A stretch of 64,000 bases of DNA from Scolanthus callimorphus (GCA_033964015.1 CM066923.1:8917978-8981977), one strand, 5' to 3'; numbered from the stretch's first letter, positions 10,801 to 25,800 are shown. Notes: generated by a model from the sequence alone, not told the origin. Program-made: numbers and translations.

Positions 10801-13800
10801 CCTTGCCAAGCTGAGCCAAGTTTGTGTTAGTTAATGTCAGCACCATTTCGCCCCCTTCGGGACTCTTACTCCGAATTTGTTTATAATTCTGCTGCAGTTG
10901 CAGCAAGCGCGCTTTTTCTTTCTGCATTTGCTCGCGCTCCTTTTTGAGTTGCTCCCTCAAACGAGACCGCTCTTCCTCCGCCTGTTTGAGCGCTTCCTGC
11001 TGTTGTACCTGCTGCTCTTCCATTCTACGATGCTCGTGCTGCAATTTTAACCTTTCCGCTTCCCGTTCCTGTTCCAGATTTTCCTGCATGATCCGCCGTT
11101 CTTGATCAAGCTGTTCAGCAGCTTCGCGTTGTTTCTGTTCGAGCTCTTCTAGCAACAGTTGCTCGGTCTCGAAAAATTCAAATTCAATTTGTCGTTCGCG
11201 CTCGATTTTCTCCTGTTTCGTGATCATAGTGTCCTCAAGATCCTACGACGGAGAAAGAAGAGAAGAGTTTATCATTACTAAAAATATCGCAGAGCTCGTT
11301 TAACAGTCGTTTCCCTTTGGTAAAAACCCAACGAGCCGGGTCGTCAATATATTCAGACTAACGATAACTACAATTGTAGCGACAAGGGCCGAGGGGTCGA
11401 AGCACCGAGATTTATCGATCCCGAAAGCTTTATTTGCAGTAGACCTTTTTCCAAAATGGCCGCCGAAAATTAAAATCGATTTTTGTTAAAAATGAACACC
11501 AGCACTAGAACACACATCATCACTTTAGTAAAACTACAAAATTTCGCTGCATTATATCCAATATCTTCCGAGAAAACGATAGTTGAAAATTTACAGATGT
11601 TTGTATGACTGGGGGTATGCGTCATACCCCCAGTCATACAAATCTCTGTAAAAAATTCAATTTTTAGACTCTGCTTTCTCAGCCGACATGGCATTTGGCA
11701 TAACGAAAATTTGAAGGATTACTAATGTGATTATGCTCTTTCTAGTGTCAGTGTCTGATTTTCAGTCAGTTTAATTTTAAGATGTGAATTTGCGGCGGCC
11801 ATTTTGGAAAAAGGTCTATTCTAAACGTCGGACGCTTTACGCCAATTTTGCTGCATTTGATTAAAGTGAACTTCCTATTTATTGATATTTCTAGCGTTTT
11901 TTGCCGCATAATAATTCTAAATTTGCCCAAAAAATGTCGGGGAAGAAGCTTTGTTCTTTTGACCAGAGTTCATATTCTCGGGCCGGAAAAATCTAGCGTA
12001 ATTTTGTCATAGGCAAAGCATGGAGAGCCATGGGAAATCCGAACACTTCTCATTCTTCTACAGTGGGAAATTCAGCTTTTTCCATGGATGGGTTACTGGA
12101 GAAATTCCCTTTGTCTGCGGGAGCTGCCTAAGGTTTTGGCGGCCGTGAAAAAGCAGCGCTGCATCCTCTAGCAAGGGTTCGTCGGGCTCGAGAATTTCGG
12201 GTGTTTCAAGAACAGGGCGCCAGTTCTCAAGAAAGTGAGCTAGTGATAAACCATACGTAACTACCATGGCGCCTTCGTTATGTTCAGAGTTGACTGTGGT
12301 TTTATTAGCCACTTTGATCAACCCGGGCCAGGATTGCACGCAATGTCGCTATCGTGCGAAGTACTTGCACGGCTGATTGAGATTTCGTTCGTTATTTACG
12401 GCTCCAGACTGAGAACTTTCACCGAAAACTGGTAATCACTGTTAATTTGCTTAATTTTATCTGACCCAATTTATATAGTCTGCCACTTGAATGCGCACCC
12501 TCTGACGTGTTCGCGGCTTAAACACTGGTGCGCAAACCAATTGTAGAAAACCCACTGACCCACGTAACAATATTTGCGTGACACCGTGGGGAAGAGATTT
12601 TCTTCTGATAAATTCTCTAATAAAACGTAAGTAAAGATCACGCAGAATTGGCTTAGTTTTCCCTGTTGTTACTAAGGAAGGGGTCGCACGTACAAAAATT
12701 TGCCGGTTTTCCAGAGAATTTGATACCCAAAGACTGATGTACGCGGAGCAAAACTATTACCAATTTAGTCAAATCACATTAGTGGTCTATTGTCAATGCT
12801 GCGTTCTGATTGGATGAGCTACTAGTAGGCTAAACGTTATATGGCTATAGGCTATACGCAAATGACCAGACCAGAAAACGATTTTGGCTACACAAATGTA
12901 TCTACTAGTGTGTGATTTGACTAAAACAATTATTCCTCTCGCCCTCATGGCCTCTGAGTCAATGGCTGATTGCATTTTTAAACCGCTCAGGGGGGTTGAG
13001 GACCTCCCTCAAAAAGACCCCCTCCCCTGGAATTTCCACTCGTGAATCAGACCCCCTCCCCTGGAATTTCCAGCCTCATAAAGGACCCCCTCCTCTGGAA
13101 TTTCCATTTGTTCTGGGGAAATACCCCTGGAAAATCTATTTTGGGATAAAATGTCCCTGGAAAGTCACCTTTTTTACCCCTCCCCCTTGGAATTTCCAAG
13201 CGCCAGACACACCCCCTCCCGTGGAATTTCCAGAGTCCAATACAACCCCCCGTGGAAACTTTTCCATAGGTATTCAACCCCCTGGTGCGGTTTAAAAATG
13301 CAGTCAGCCAATAGCCCATTCGGCCGGCCTCAGGGGTTATTGCCTCAGAGCCCATTCGGGCTCGAGGTATAATTGTTAAATACTACAGAACACTATGAGT
13401 AATGTCATACGTGGACTAGTGCATTATCCCTACCTTCATAGCCTGGGCGTGCTTGTGCTCGAGTCCCAACAGTCGTTGCTTCTCATGTTCAATCATGGTC
13501 TTCTCTTGTTCCTGTTCCTTGGCTACTTTCTCTAGCGCGTCAATCCTCTCTTTTTCAATCCTATCAAGTCTTTGTCGCTCTTCTTCTATCCTCCTCCTCT
13601 CTTCTTGTCTTTCTTCATCCAGACGAAGTCGTTCTAGCTCGACTAGCTCCAAAGCCTTTGCTTGTTCTTGCTCTAATAAGCGAATTCTCTCCTTTTCTTT
13701 CTCTATCTTCTCATTCTCCCTTCTCCTCTCTTCTTTGAGCATGGCAATTTGAGCGTTTAGTTCGTCCTCGAGTTGTCTTACAACTTCATTTTGACGCTCT

Positions 13801-16800
13801 TTCATTTCCTCCAACTTTTGGCGTTCTTCCTCGAGGAGAACTTTATCCTCGTGTTCTCGCTCGTGTCCTGTCACCTCGTCTACCAGACTGTCTAGTTCTA
13901 ATAATGCTAGCTGCTGCCTTTCTTCTTCTATCTGCAGCTCCACAGCTAACCTTTCGCTGTCCTCTTCCTCAATGCTTTCCAAATGCGCCTTCCGTTGCTG
14001 TAATCTTTCATAAGCTCTCTTTCTTCGCTCCTGCTCTCGCTGGCGTTGTTCTTCTTTGTTCTTCAAATTCTCTTCATATTTTCCCTCAAACTCGTCAAGT
14101 TTTTTCCTTTCCTCTTCAAAGAGTTGTAACTCCTCTTTCTGCCGTTCAAGTTCTTTGATTTGGATTGCAATTTCGTCTTCAAAATGTGTCGCAGCGTCGC
14201 GCTGGAGTCGCTCTAACTCGAGAAGCTGGTTCCGCTCGTCTTCAAGTTGTAATTTCTCGTTTTCAATTCGCTCTACAGCGCCTCTGTATTCATCTTCTAG
14301 TGCATGGAGTCGCTCGTTTTCCTTCTTGAGTCGTTCTCTCTCTTTCTTGTCCCTCTTGTATTGTTCGATAGCAAGTTCAACGTCTAAAGGGAAAGCAAAA
14401 ACAAGATGTTTTTACCAAAAACATTATCAATAAAGATAACGATCGATATGATGTCAAGTCATTTTGTTTTTACAGCGTTATTGGTTTATGTAATTGTACT
14501 TGATCGAATAATTTGTAACTCAGAGTACTTGATTATCAATATACAAGAAAACGTACTTGAATGCAAAGAGCTACAAGATGACGAGGATTTGAGAAAGGTA
14601 TATTTGATATGAATAAAGTTAAGGTATCATCGAGTGTGGTAAGCTCGTAACACATCCATCTACCAGCGTTTAAAAAAATCGTAATCTAAAAATTCGAATA
14701 AACACATTTATATGAACACATATCAACAAACTCATCCGTTTAAAAGATGATGATATAAGATGATATGTAGTTAGACAAAATTCAGCTTAAACCAACGCCT
14801 CTCGGTCTTTTCTTCGCGACCAAACATAGAATTCAAACCATGTAGGTCTTCTAGTTGTGGTGAACAATTTTAACCGCATCGAAACTCTTTGTAGTTTCTT
14901 ATTCAAGATTCCAGGAGATTTGTCGAATCTTATACGTTGTTTACAAAAGCCAAAAAGATCAGTGGCGATAGCTCGAATTAGTGATAAAAGCTTACGTAAC
15001 TAAATATCGGAAAAAACATTTTTTCCCCCCTTTTTCCAGTTCACAATGTTTTTTTCTACATTAATGAAATATTTTTTGTATACTATCTGGTTGAACCAAA
15101 TTTATGCTGACTTTCCTTTTTACTGCTCCAGTTCATTATTTCTAAAGATTTGTCCATTATTTCTACGAAATTTGTCCGTATAATGTTTGATTGATCCAAA
15201 TTTGTTCTTCCCTGATAATTCGTTTGATAGAAAAAGAAAAGCACAAAAATTCACCAAGAAAATCCTTTGTGTCACGCATCTTGATGGCTAATAGAGCTTT
15301 AGAAAAGCACAGTAAAGTTAATGGACCGATGTTATCGAAACCCGTAAAGTGAAGTGTGATCAAGAAATTTGCGCTGAAAAGAAACAAGTCTGATTCTGAT
15401 ACTGGAGCTTTATGTATACGAAAAGCGCGAATCGGGCGAGGTTTACGTATGGGGAAAAGTTCAAGGGGTCTTCTGCCAAAACAGAAGCCATTTCGTTTCC
15501 TTTTAAAGCTAGGTATACATGTATTATTTAGTCAAATCACTCTAGTGTTCTATTGTCAATGCTGCGTTCTGATTGGTTGAGCTACTAGTAGGCTATAAGT
15601 TAGTTATAGCCTACTAGTAGCGAAAAGCGTCGGATTTGAAAGCCAGAAAATGGCAATGACCAGAGCAAATTGACCACTAGTGTGATTTCACTAAAATAAT
15701 TATTCGTCTCGCCCTCATGTCCTCTGAGTCAATCGGCCCATTCGACCTTCGGCCTCATTGGCTATCGATTCAAAGCCCATTCGGGCTCGAGAAATAATTG
15801 TTAAATGTCATTTTAGAGCTACTGAAGAGTAGAAAAATTGATTTTCTCGTTTAAATAACTTCTTGTCCGTCAGAATCCAATAGAACCACGCAGTGTTATA
15901 TTATTTTGAATGACACTAAGGTGGACTCCACAAGTGTGCCAGCGATTTTCAAAATATTCCTTTGTTCCAATTTCTTCGGTTAATATCCAACTTTAAAAAT
16001 CAATAAAATCCCAAATATCGAACACACAAAAAATTACTGTCACACTTTGGGAGAAACTTGGTGCTTCCACTGAATTTTGACGGAATTGACCTTAAGTGAA
16101 AAATGTTTGATGAATAATTATCTTATTAATAATTTATTAATAGTTGATAAAAACATAACAATTGTTCTCTTTTCAAGAGCTTTAAAATGATATCTAATAC
16201 ATGTGCTTAGCTCAAAAACAGCCAAAGGACCCCTTGATCACAAAAATTGGTGGAAACTCGATTTAGGATTGCAAAGATATTCGCAGATTCTAATTAACGC
16301 GAATTATAATTGTCTAATTACAAACTCACATGGGGAAATTCTGGCATTCTTAAGTGGGGCGTTCAAAACAGGTGTAAAAAAACTTGTTTTAAATGACTCT
16401 TTGACAAGTGAGCTCCTATAGTTCGCGTATCCACGAGGTAAAAAGGAGGGGCAGTATACATGATAAAAGATGCTGAGACAAACTTGTAGAATACACCAAA
16501 ATGTACCACACTCCACCAAAGCGTATCAAATATTAAATCCTTCATCCTTAAGAAGACCTCATGTTTCTGTAATGTGGTAAGATAATCTTCTGCTGGATTA
16601 GAATCAGGTTGCTTTTAGTGATGATGGTCTTGTAAGGAAATGAAAGATAATTTTCACAAAATAAGAAGTCGGAAGACCGTCTGATCAAATTTCACTAAAA
16701 AGCAGAAGTAAAACACAAGAAATGATTTAAAATGTTTCTCTTAGAAAATTTAAAAGCGGAGCCTGAGCAGACACATTTAAATCAGACACTTTTACAATTG

Positions 16801-19800
16801 AAGTGGGAAGCTTTTAAACCAATGAAATCTTTAGGTCATATGCAGACAATTTTCCTCTTAGAAAATTAAAAGAGCCGATCCAGAGCAGACAGTTTACAAA
16901 CAAACTGAAGTGAAAAACCTTTGGCCAGTGAAACCTTAGGTCATGTAGATAGTATGAAAAAGTATTACATTAAAATGAAGGAACCAATTGGCTTCTTTTT
17001 TATAAGGAAAACAGTGAAGTTTTTCCGAATCTTACCTGGATAATACCCGTCTGGGACAATGGAAAACCTGTTCCCAGGGTTTGCCTCTCGGATCCTTTTT
17101 GCTTCCTTCGGGTGGTTAAAACGAAAATAATTCGATTTCCCCAAGCACAGCATACAACCTGTAAATCAAAGCACACCGTACATTAGCAAGCCAGTCGACT
17201 AGTAGCCTAGGGCACAAAGTCTTATCAAATATGAGAAATAGTAATACAGTTTATATACATTATTCATACCACTGAACCTCATTTATCGAGCTCATGTCAA
17301 CATTCCGAAGGAATTTGCGATCTTTAAAGTAAGATAAGTTCTTCATGTAACATTGAATTTAAAATATTTGCGATAGTCTGTTTTCAAGGATATTTCTATA
17401 TTATCCGTAGTTAATAGTAGCTCCCTCTACTATGATCTTATCTTCAAGAATGTTCAGAACTTGTAGTGCATAAATGTTCGTGTCTAAGATATAAACTGCG
17501 TGTTGAGGTGAACGGGTAATAAAGCAATGATAAAAACCCAATCACCACAAATAAGATGGGACGATGAATAGAAACACAGCGTTGAGATCGGACCGTGTGA
17601 AATAATCCACCGCTCAAAGCAACAAACTTATTTCTTTTACAAAATGCTGGCTTCTTCAGCACCAAACTTAAAACAGTCTGCAGGAACTGCAAAACTATTC
17701 CCTCTTACCTTAAATCGAACGAGATGCAATAATTTTAGTCATTGCACAGCGAAATTTAGAGCCACAAATTATGATGTTAACTTGTGTAGAATCAGTAGGA
17801 ATACTCAACGGTACAAAGGCGGGAAATTTATTCCTTTTTTCTTAGTTATTATTTATGGGGTTATGTCAACAAGCTGAGTGTTTTGACGTAAATAAACCTG
17901 AATAATATTCTATAAGAAATCTTGAATAACCTCCTGGGGTTAAGACAAGGCAAGATTGAGGACAAAATGGTAAAGATTTATAGTGCTTCATGTTTTAAAA
18001 TTAGCGCTGATTTTTACTCCAATCTACATGTTAGCATTCCTTTGGATACCATTTCAGTTCTAAGTTTTAGAAAATATAAATAACATGAACAAACATTTTC
18101 GTGAAATTGGCGGGAGATCTGTTTTTTCTAGGCAGAGAAGACACCATGATGGCAGGGACTCTAAAATATTTTGTGATTTTGAATTGGATCGTGGAGTTGA
18201 CAAGCCAGTTAGGTATAAGGGTGTCATTAATTCATAATCGGCTTATTACTGCAATTTTCATAAATCTGTGAACTCTACGCCAACTAACAAACCGCGGCTT
18301 GGCTTCCGTTGAATCAAACGAGTGAACGGCTCTGGGTGATTTCACATAAAGCTTTGAGAGGCTTTTGAACTAATAAAAACTATGCTTCAAAACCAATTTT
18401 TTTCACCATTAAATGCAAACGAAACTAAGAAAAATCTATGTGCCTGTACAAAACACAGTTTGGTGTTCAGAAATGTACAGTTGGAGTTCGCAGAATTATG
18501 AAAATCGCAGTATAGAAAACTAGGGTGAACAGCATGCAAAAACAATTTAGCGCCACTACTTGACAAACTAATTGAACCATTGAAAACCAATGAATATGAA
18601 CTTCAAGAACTAAAACAAAATAAGCAGGGTTAGTATGTTCAACCAAGTTTGAAAGTGGTATCCCCGAAAGAAAGATCGATTATAAGATAAAGTATATCAG
18701 GTATATACACACTGGTATCCAAATTTCTATAAAAGAAAGATAAGACTTTTAGGACTATTATAATTAATCCTACGTAATCCCACTATAGCCTAAAAAATTG
18801 TTTAATGCTTTGTGAGTACCAGCAGCAGGTCCGAATTGGATCTGCAGTGTTTAGGAGTGCAGGGATTGCACACGCCCAAGGTTTTGCTTGTCGTTTAAAG
18901 AATTTCTAAGCCTCAGAATAAGAAATGGACGAGAAAATATTATCGCCAAACTGATAACAGATTGTTGCGCTACGACACGCTGACATCGTAATAACAAATA
19001 TTGAAAATATCAATCCATTTCTCTAAACTTTAATATATTTTATGACATCTGTATAAATAAGGCTGTCGGACGCAGTTTTGATTTATAATTATTTAGAAAC
19101 GATATTATCAGGCGACAACTTGGCGCGCTCAACATTAGTTTCAGCGATCATTTCTTATTTCAGAATGATGAAATGACAGTTCTCGCTTTTTATTGACAGG
19201 ACAGCATATTAGACATACAGCGGGCAGGTGAAAAAGAATACCATTGAATATACAAGTGTAAACATGATTTTGAGTGGTGATAACATCGAGCCCAGTGTTT
19301 AGATTACGGACAAGCGCGGGAAATTTTCCCGCCACTGAATTTATCGGTCTGCCCTGTGGGTGTTCGGGAATGCTAAACATACCTTGGGGTAGCTTGGTGG
19401 GCTCGGACACAGGAATCCCGTCGACAGAACAGAGCGGAGCCTTGGGGTGCAGTACCACGGCCTCGCCATTGAATTCTACTATGCAGTGCTCGCTGGAGAC
19501 AAAAAGAGTTTTTTCTAGTGTTAGAGTCATGGCTTTAAGAAGATTTTCTTTTGAAATGCGTTTGTGTGTATATTTTGTCATACGATTTGTTTTAACACAC
19601 TATACATTTTTTATGTGAAAAAGAGAGTAATCGAGGAGACCAGGGACCAGTTGCAGGCACAGCTAAGGGCGTACACAGGATATTGCAAATCTACAGGCCA
19701 ACCTCATGAATGCAGTGCAGTACTTGTACCAAAGTCACCCCCAAAATGTGCAGTCCCGCAGGGCCGTAGCCAGGGGGGGGGGGGGGGGGCACAGGGGGCC

Positions 19801-22800
19801 GCGGTTCCCCTTTCTCGGGAGATTTTCCCATACATTTAATGTATATGCTGGAGGAGATTAGAAAATTTTCCTATAAGCTGCGTACGCCACTGGAGACTAA
19901 CCTTTCGATGCCTCTTCCCCTCAGCTCGATATCTGGTTTGCAAGTGTCAGTGGATACACCAATCACAGTCTTGCCTGAAAAACAAGTTCATCCGTGTTTT
20001 ATAAAAAGATTATACCAAGGCGTAAAATTACGACTATGATTATTTCATAATTTCGAGGAGCCGCGAAGGGAACGCAATGGATTAGGATTTCCTCTTGACA
20101 GTCATTGGTAATCCCATGTAATGTGATTTTTTTTTTTCAATCCTGTTTTTGCAGCCTTTTTAAGCACGACTTAGATGGCCATCTCGAAGTAAATATCATT
20201 GGACCGCAAGGCGCCTATTTATCTGAGCCCGGGAGACATAACGGATTTGTGACGTCATGGCACCAATCTGTAATCAACGCGCGCCATTATTTCCCGCCCT
20301 TGGGCTCCCTGTGTCAACCAGAGGTGATCTCCCAAATTGCTATTTGTTGAACAGAAAATGGAGTCACGTTTTGAAGAAATGTTTCAACAAAGGTACAAGG
20401 AACACCCTCACATCGGCACCCTCGACTAAACCAAATCATTTTGGACTGTTAAATCCATTAAATGTATCCATAATTCAGCCTTTGGGTTACTAGGGACTAA
20501 TAAAAGATATCTAGCTATCTATCTATCTCTGTCATGTGTTCACTGAAAATGCAGTCACGCTCTTCATGACTTGAACCACACTTATTTCCATATGGTTTCA
20601 CAGAGCAACGTTATAACCTTTCACTGCTTTTTTAATAGCATTTTCGTGTGTTATCTAGTGGATGGAATTCATAGTTCCGACCTGTCATTCAAAGCCATAG
20701 TTACTGTTGTTATGTCCCACAAACAAACTAGGGTTTTCCTTAAAAAAAAGTCCAAAAATACTCCGATCCCACTTAGGTTTACCAGATGTCTTTATCTTCG
20801 GATCATCTCAGTTTATACTGTCATAAAAGGCAAAAAAAGTGCTGCAAATCGGACTGATTTCGGAAGTCCTGAAATACTGTTTGTGGGACATGATCAGTCC
20901 CCGTGGGAGAAGCTTTCCATCGCTGATTGGTATCTCCAGGTAGCGTGAAATGGCTTCATTGTTTGATCGGAACTATGAATTGGATTGCGAAATAGCAATT
21001 CCAAGTTTTCAAACTTGGAAATATGATAAAATGCCTACACAATACACTTTTCCGCTCTTTTTCTATACCAAGAACAGAATTCTGGGTTGTTTTCAGTAGA
21101 CCTGCATGCACTGGTCTCATTTTATAAGAATCGTGACAACGTCCCTTTGTATGTATTGACTCTTCGTATCCACATGTCATGTAGTGAGTGGGTGGTCTGC
21201 CGGTCCCTTTTTATCCACCTACCCTGTTAAATTTCACTTTCCTTGAGAAAGAAAAAGGATATATAACTTATATAAGGTTATTTAACAAACCTATACGATT
21301 ATTTCGCTTATTTCTTGCATTTCCCTGCATTTACGCTACGTAAATTAAATCCCAAAATCGAGGAACTACACAACTAAATCCGTGCTGCGCACTTTTAAAT
21401 TTGGGTTTTTCTGTTCCGCCGTCAAACCATCGAAGCCAATCAGATTCTTGCCTTGTTTCACCTAGTGCAGTCAACTGGCTTTCTGTCGCGACGAAAACCC
21501 AGTCAACTGCACTAGGCGAAACAAAGCAAGAATCTGATTGGCTTAGATGGTTAGACTGGCGGGACAGAAAATGCGAAATCAAACCACGTTTCGAAAATTC
21601 ACAGCGCGACGGTTTTGGCTATAAAAGAATTGATAATGGAACTGAAATAATATTGCTGCAGTGAAACCCACCTTTCCTTCCTTTGCAACAGAGCAGGTGG
21701 ACAAGAAGGACCGACAGACAACCCACTCACTACATGACATCAATCGATGTCGATACAATATTACCGCATTATTGGGGCGTCGCCACAGGATTTCAGGTTA
21801 TTTTGATTCCAAAATAGCAGAGGAGTGAATCTGATTTCCATGTGAGGTAAACAATCCTATTTTCCGTACAAATTAACAGCCTTGGCATTCACTCCCGTCC
21901 TCAGGTGTCCCTCCACGAAAAAGATAGGCAGATGGCGCAAAATTTACGTTCTGTGGATAATTCAGAAACGTGCCTTTGCAGAAAATATCAATATTTGTAA
22001 TTGTGCCGGGAGCTCAAAGCGCGCCAATATTTGCAGTCTGTCATGCCCCCAACCCTGAAAATATTGCCGTAATATAATATAGCCTTCGAGCTTCAAGGGC
22101 TTGAAGTCAGGCACTATATCTACATCTACAACTACGCAATATTTTGTCGGATATCGTAATTGAAGGGAGGAGCTCGAAATATGTATTGAAAATAGGATCT
22201 TTATGTTGTACCATGATAATAACCCGTCACCTTTTGACGATTTTTTTTTATTATTTGCTTCATGAAAATTCCTCACTGAAAGGAAGTGGAGAGAAGTCTC
22301 CGTAATCTTCAAATTCGTAGTTCAGCAAAATATTTGTTGCGGGCTTCCTGTGTTGCACGCGCGCGCGCCAAAAGTGGCGGGAAAATATCTGCCAATCACA
22401 AATGTTTCCCTGGCAGACGCTAGGATTTTAATATATAAGATATATCGCTGTACACGCACTGAGCAACGTGGAATAGCTCAAACCAAAACATAAAAGTAAA
22501 AAAAGTAAAGTAACCGTGCTTATATAGCTCTTATCCTCGCGGCTCAAAGCGCTTTACATTAACGGATAACTCATCCTATAGAAACCAGCTTTATAAACAT
22601 GAGTGTGTGTTAGCATTGTGAGTTCTGTGACACAGAGGTTGGGCAACTTCCGACGGTCCTCGTGGTTCTTTAACGTCCCTCTGGTTCCGGTTAGTGTAGT
22701 GTATGTGAGAGACGGGACCTACGGTTTATCGTCCTTATCCGAGAAGACGCGAAGGTCTAACCATTTGCAGATATTAAAGCAAAGGCAGCACCTTCTCCTC

Positions 22801-25800
22801 AATTATTTAGAAAAGACCCTGAGTGTTGGTCCGGCCGGGGTTTGAACTCCCAAACCAAAACATAAGCCCCTGTTTAGCAAATCCACCATGATGTTTAGAC
22901 CTTAGTGAAAGGAGAGCCTTACCTAGCTTGATGGGGCAGATGGTTACACCAATACTAAGACGGCCTCCACCTAAACTAACAAAATGCGGTTCCTCTGTTT
23001 CGAACTTGAGGGCTGAGCCGAGTTCGGTGACTTCTAGAGCACGCTCCTGGTAAACAAATAAACAGACAACTTGGTTATTAATGTGACACCTAACAGGCTT
23101 GTACAGACAGAGAGGACAGACAGATAAGACGGACAGACAAACAGGACAGACGATAAGACACAGGCAGACAAACAGGACAGACAGATAAGACAAACAGACA
23201 AACAGGACAGAAAGAGAGGACAGACAGATAAGACGGACAGACAAACAGGACAGACAGATAGGACAGTGAGACAAACAGGACAGACAATTAAGACAGACAG
23301 ACAGACAAACAGCACGACAGATAAGACGGACAGACAAACAGGACAGACAGATAAGACAAACAGGACAGAAAGAGAGGACAGACAGAAAAGACGGACAGAC
23401 AAACAGGACAGACAGATAGGGCAGTGAGACAAACAGGACAGACAGTTAAGACAAACAGGACAGACAGATAAGACGGACAGACAAACAGGACAGACAGATA
23501 AGACAAACAGACTAACAGGACAGAAAGAGGACAGACAGAAAAGACGGACAGACAAACAGGACAGACAGATAGGACAGTGAGACAAACAGGACAGACAGTT
23601 AAGACAGACAGACAGACAAACAGGACAGACAGATAAAAAAGACAGTTATATAAGACAGACAGACAAACAGGACAGACAAATACGACAGACAGATAAGACA
23701 GACAGACAAGCAGGACAGATGATAAGACAGACAGACAAACAAGACAGACAGATAGGACAGTGAGACAAACAGGACAGACAGTTAAGACAGACAGACAGAC
23801 AAACAGGACAGACAGATAAAAAGACAGTTATATAAGACAGACAGACAAACAGGACAGACAAATACGACAGACAGATAAGACAGACAGACAAGCAGGACAG
23901 ATGATAAGACAGACAGACAAACAGGACAGACAGATCAGACAGATAAGACAGACAGACAAACAGGACAGGCAGATAGGACAGACAGATAGGACAGACAGAT
24001 AAGACAGATAAGACAGACAAACAGGACAGACAGATAAGATGGAAAAATAAGCAAAGCCTACAGTAAAGCTTGCATTAATTTCTGACGGTCTAATTGTGCT
24101 TGTTTTTGTTCGTTTAGTTGTTCGGTTTCTTTTTTGATGTGATAAAGGCCCATGGTCTGCACTTTTGAAGTTATGAATGAATTATTATGCACAAGGAAAG
24201 AAAACCGAAAGCAAAGTACTTGCATTGTTACATTTATTGTATTCATTTATGCTTAAAGCTTTCGACTTTAATGTTACTATGATAGCATAACTGTTAAACA
24301 CTTAACTTCTGTCAGACCACGGCGTCTCCATACGCAATTAACAATGAACAGTAATCCCAAAATAACCACTATAGGTCCATTAGCAACACAACTTGAAAAA
24401 AGATTATCGACAGAATAGAGTGCAGTACACGACTGCAAAATAGAATCAAAATAGAACTTTGAGAAAATAATGGACGTGCATTTATTTTTTAGACTGGATT
24501 CAGAGTCTAAGCTGTCTAAACGTGGCATTTCGATTTAGACAGACAATCAGAGAGGACGAGAAGTAATTACTCTGTCCAAAAGAAAAGTCAAAAGGGTATT
24601 TTTTTCGATGTCGTGCCAAGTTTGAAACAAGGAAATAAACTCGCTAAATACCAAGTTCACTCCATGGAACATTTCCAGACAATAATCCACAAGACAACCA
24701 ACTGGTTTCTTGTTCTCAAATTGGCCAATCAGAATGACTTTTAAACTGATTCTAAAAAATATTGCAATGGAACGAAATCCATTTAGAGATCGAGCAATTT
24801 CAGGCTTTGGTTGGAGAACATCTATTACCAGAGTAATAATAAGATATTCAAATTCGGTTTGCATTACTCGGTTTGCTAGAGATGTTACTCATTAACTGTG
24901 TAACACCAAAAACAAATTCCCATTGGTACCTGTAATAATAAATGTCTGAAGCTGAAAAAAGTAGGGCAAACACACAAAAAAATTGTTGTCAATTTCATTC
25001 CACTACCATTTCCCAGTGTTTTGTAGGAACTTTGGATTTCATTTTTAGTGTTTGGTGTTATTAGAAACGGATTCTTTTTTTTTTGAAAGCAGACTTAAAG
25101 AAGTTTGCAATACAATGCAAATGATCTTGGTACAAGATTTTTGTCCACTGCTTACTCGAACTGCTGGCGGATTCCTTCTTAAAAACTTTTCCAGCTCCTC
25201 AGAAAATTTTAAAACTGCGGAAATTCTCTCGCTGGACTTAGGAAATGTTCGTTTTGATAAACAATCCTTGCTTTCATATCTTCGTAAATTGAAGTCAAGA
25301 AGCCACTGTGGCAAAAAAAAATATTAAAAAATAGTGCTCGAAGTATGCTTTATAGCCAATCGTATTTATTACGTTAATAAAATCCAGACTGAGTAAAAAG
25401 CAAAATTGCCAAAGAGAAGAAATGTATCTAGTTGGATTACGCATTTTAATTTTAAAAGTATGACAACTGCTTCATTAATAAACACTTAAAACCTACTGGA
25501 AAGTAACAATGCAAGGCTAACCGCTTAAATATGGCGTTAAGGATTATTTACAGCAATTTTTTTCCATGAGTAGTAACATTAAAAATGTATTAATCGTTCG
25601 CTCTGATATCTTGCTTCTCACATACACAATTCGTAAAATAATGTTAAAAAAGAAAAAAATAATAATATTTCAAATAAAACTATAAATAGAAAATAACGGT
25701 GATATCAACAAAAAAATCGCATACTTTAGAAGCTTTTACATTTAGAAAACAAAGACGAAATAAAAATAATAAGTTGAGATTGGAAATGTCAGAAATTGGG

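Larger units (their letters stand above)
11243..13433 (-). other. Intron 16
   Basis: 2.2 kb, about half made of four elements: a 375-bp foldback (11442-11816), a fragment of the family O palindrome (about 12020-12115), and family J interrupted by family I (12763-13379). No coding frame supported. Confidence 0.7.
19975..22922 (-). other. Intron 12
   Basis: 2.9 kb. Contains family L copy 2 (21405-21570), the AT-rich half of an inverted repeat pair (about 22345-22440) and a SINE-like element (about 22500-22850). Otherwise no gene. Confidence 0.65.

Noticed and set aside
13047..13372. Proline-rich and Trp-rich frames at 13 kb and at 45.5 kb
   Set aside because: These are translations of the family I minisatellite core, present in both copies.
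13453..14433. Plus-strand serine/cysteine-rich frames opposite exon 16
   Set aside because: Antisense shadow of a Glu/Arg/Lys-rich coiled-coil exon.
22807..24020. Long minus-strand frames rich in Leu, Ser, Cys and Val
   Set aside because: They are translations of the GACA satellite, with repeat unit lengths that avoid stops. The only real coding here is exon 12 (22923-23046).
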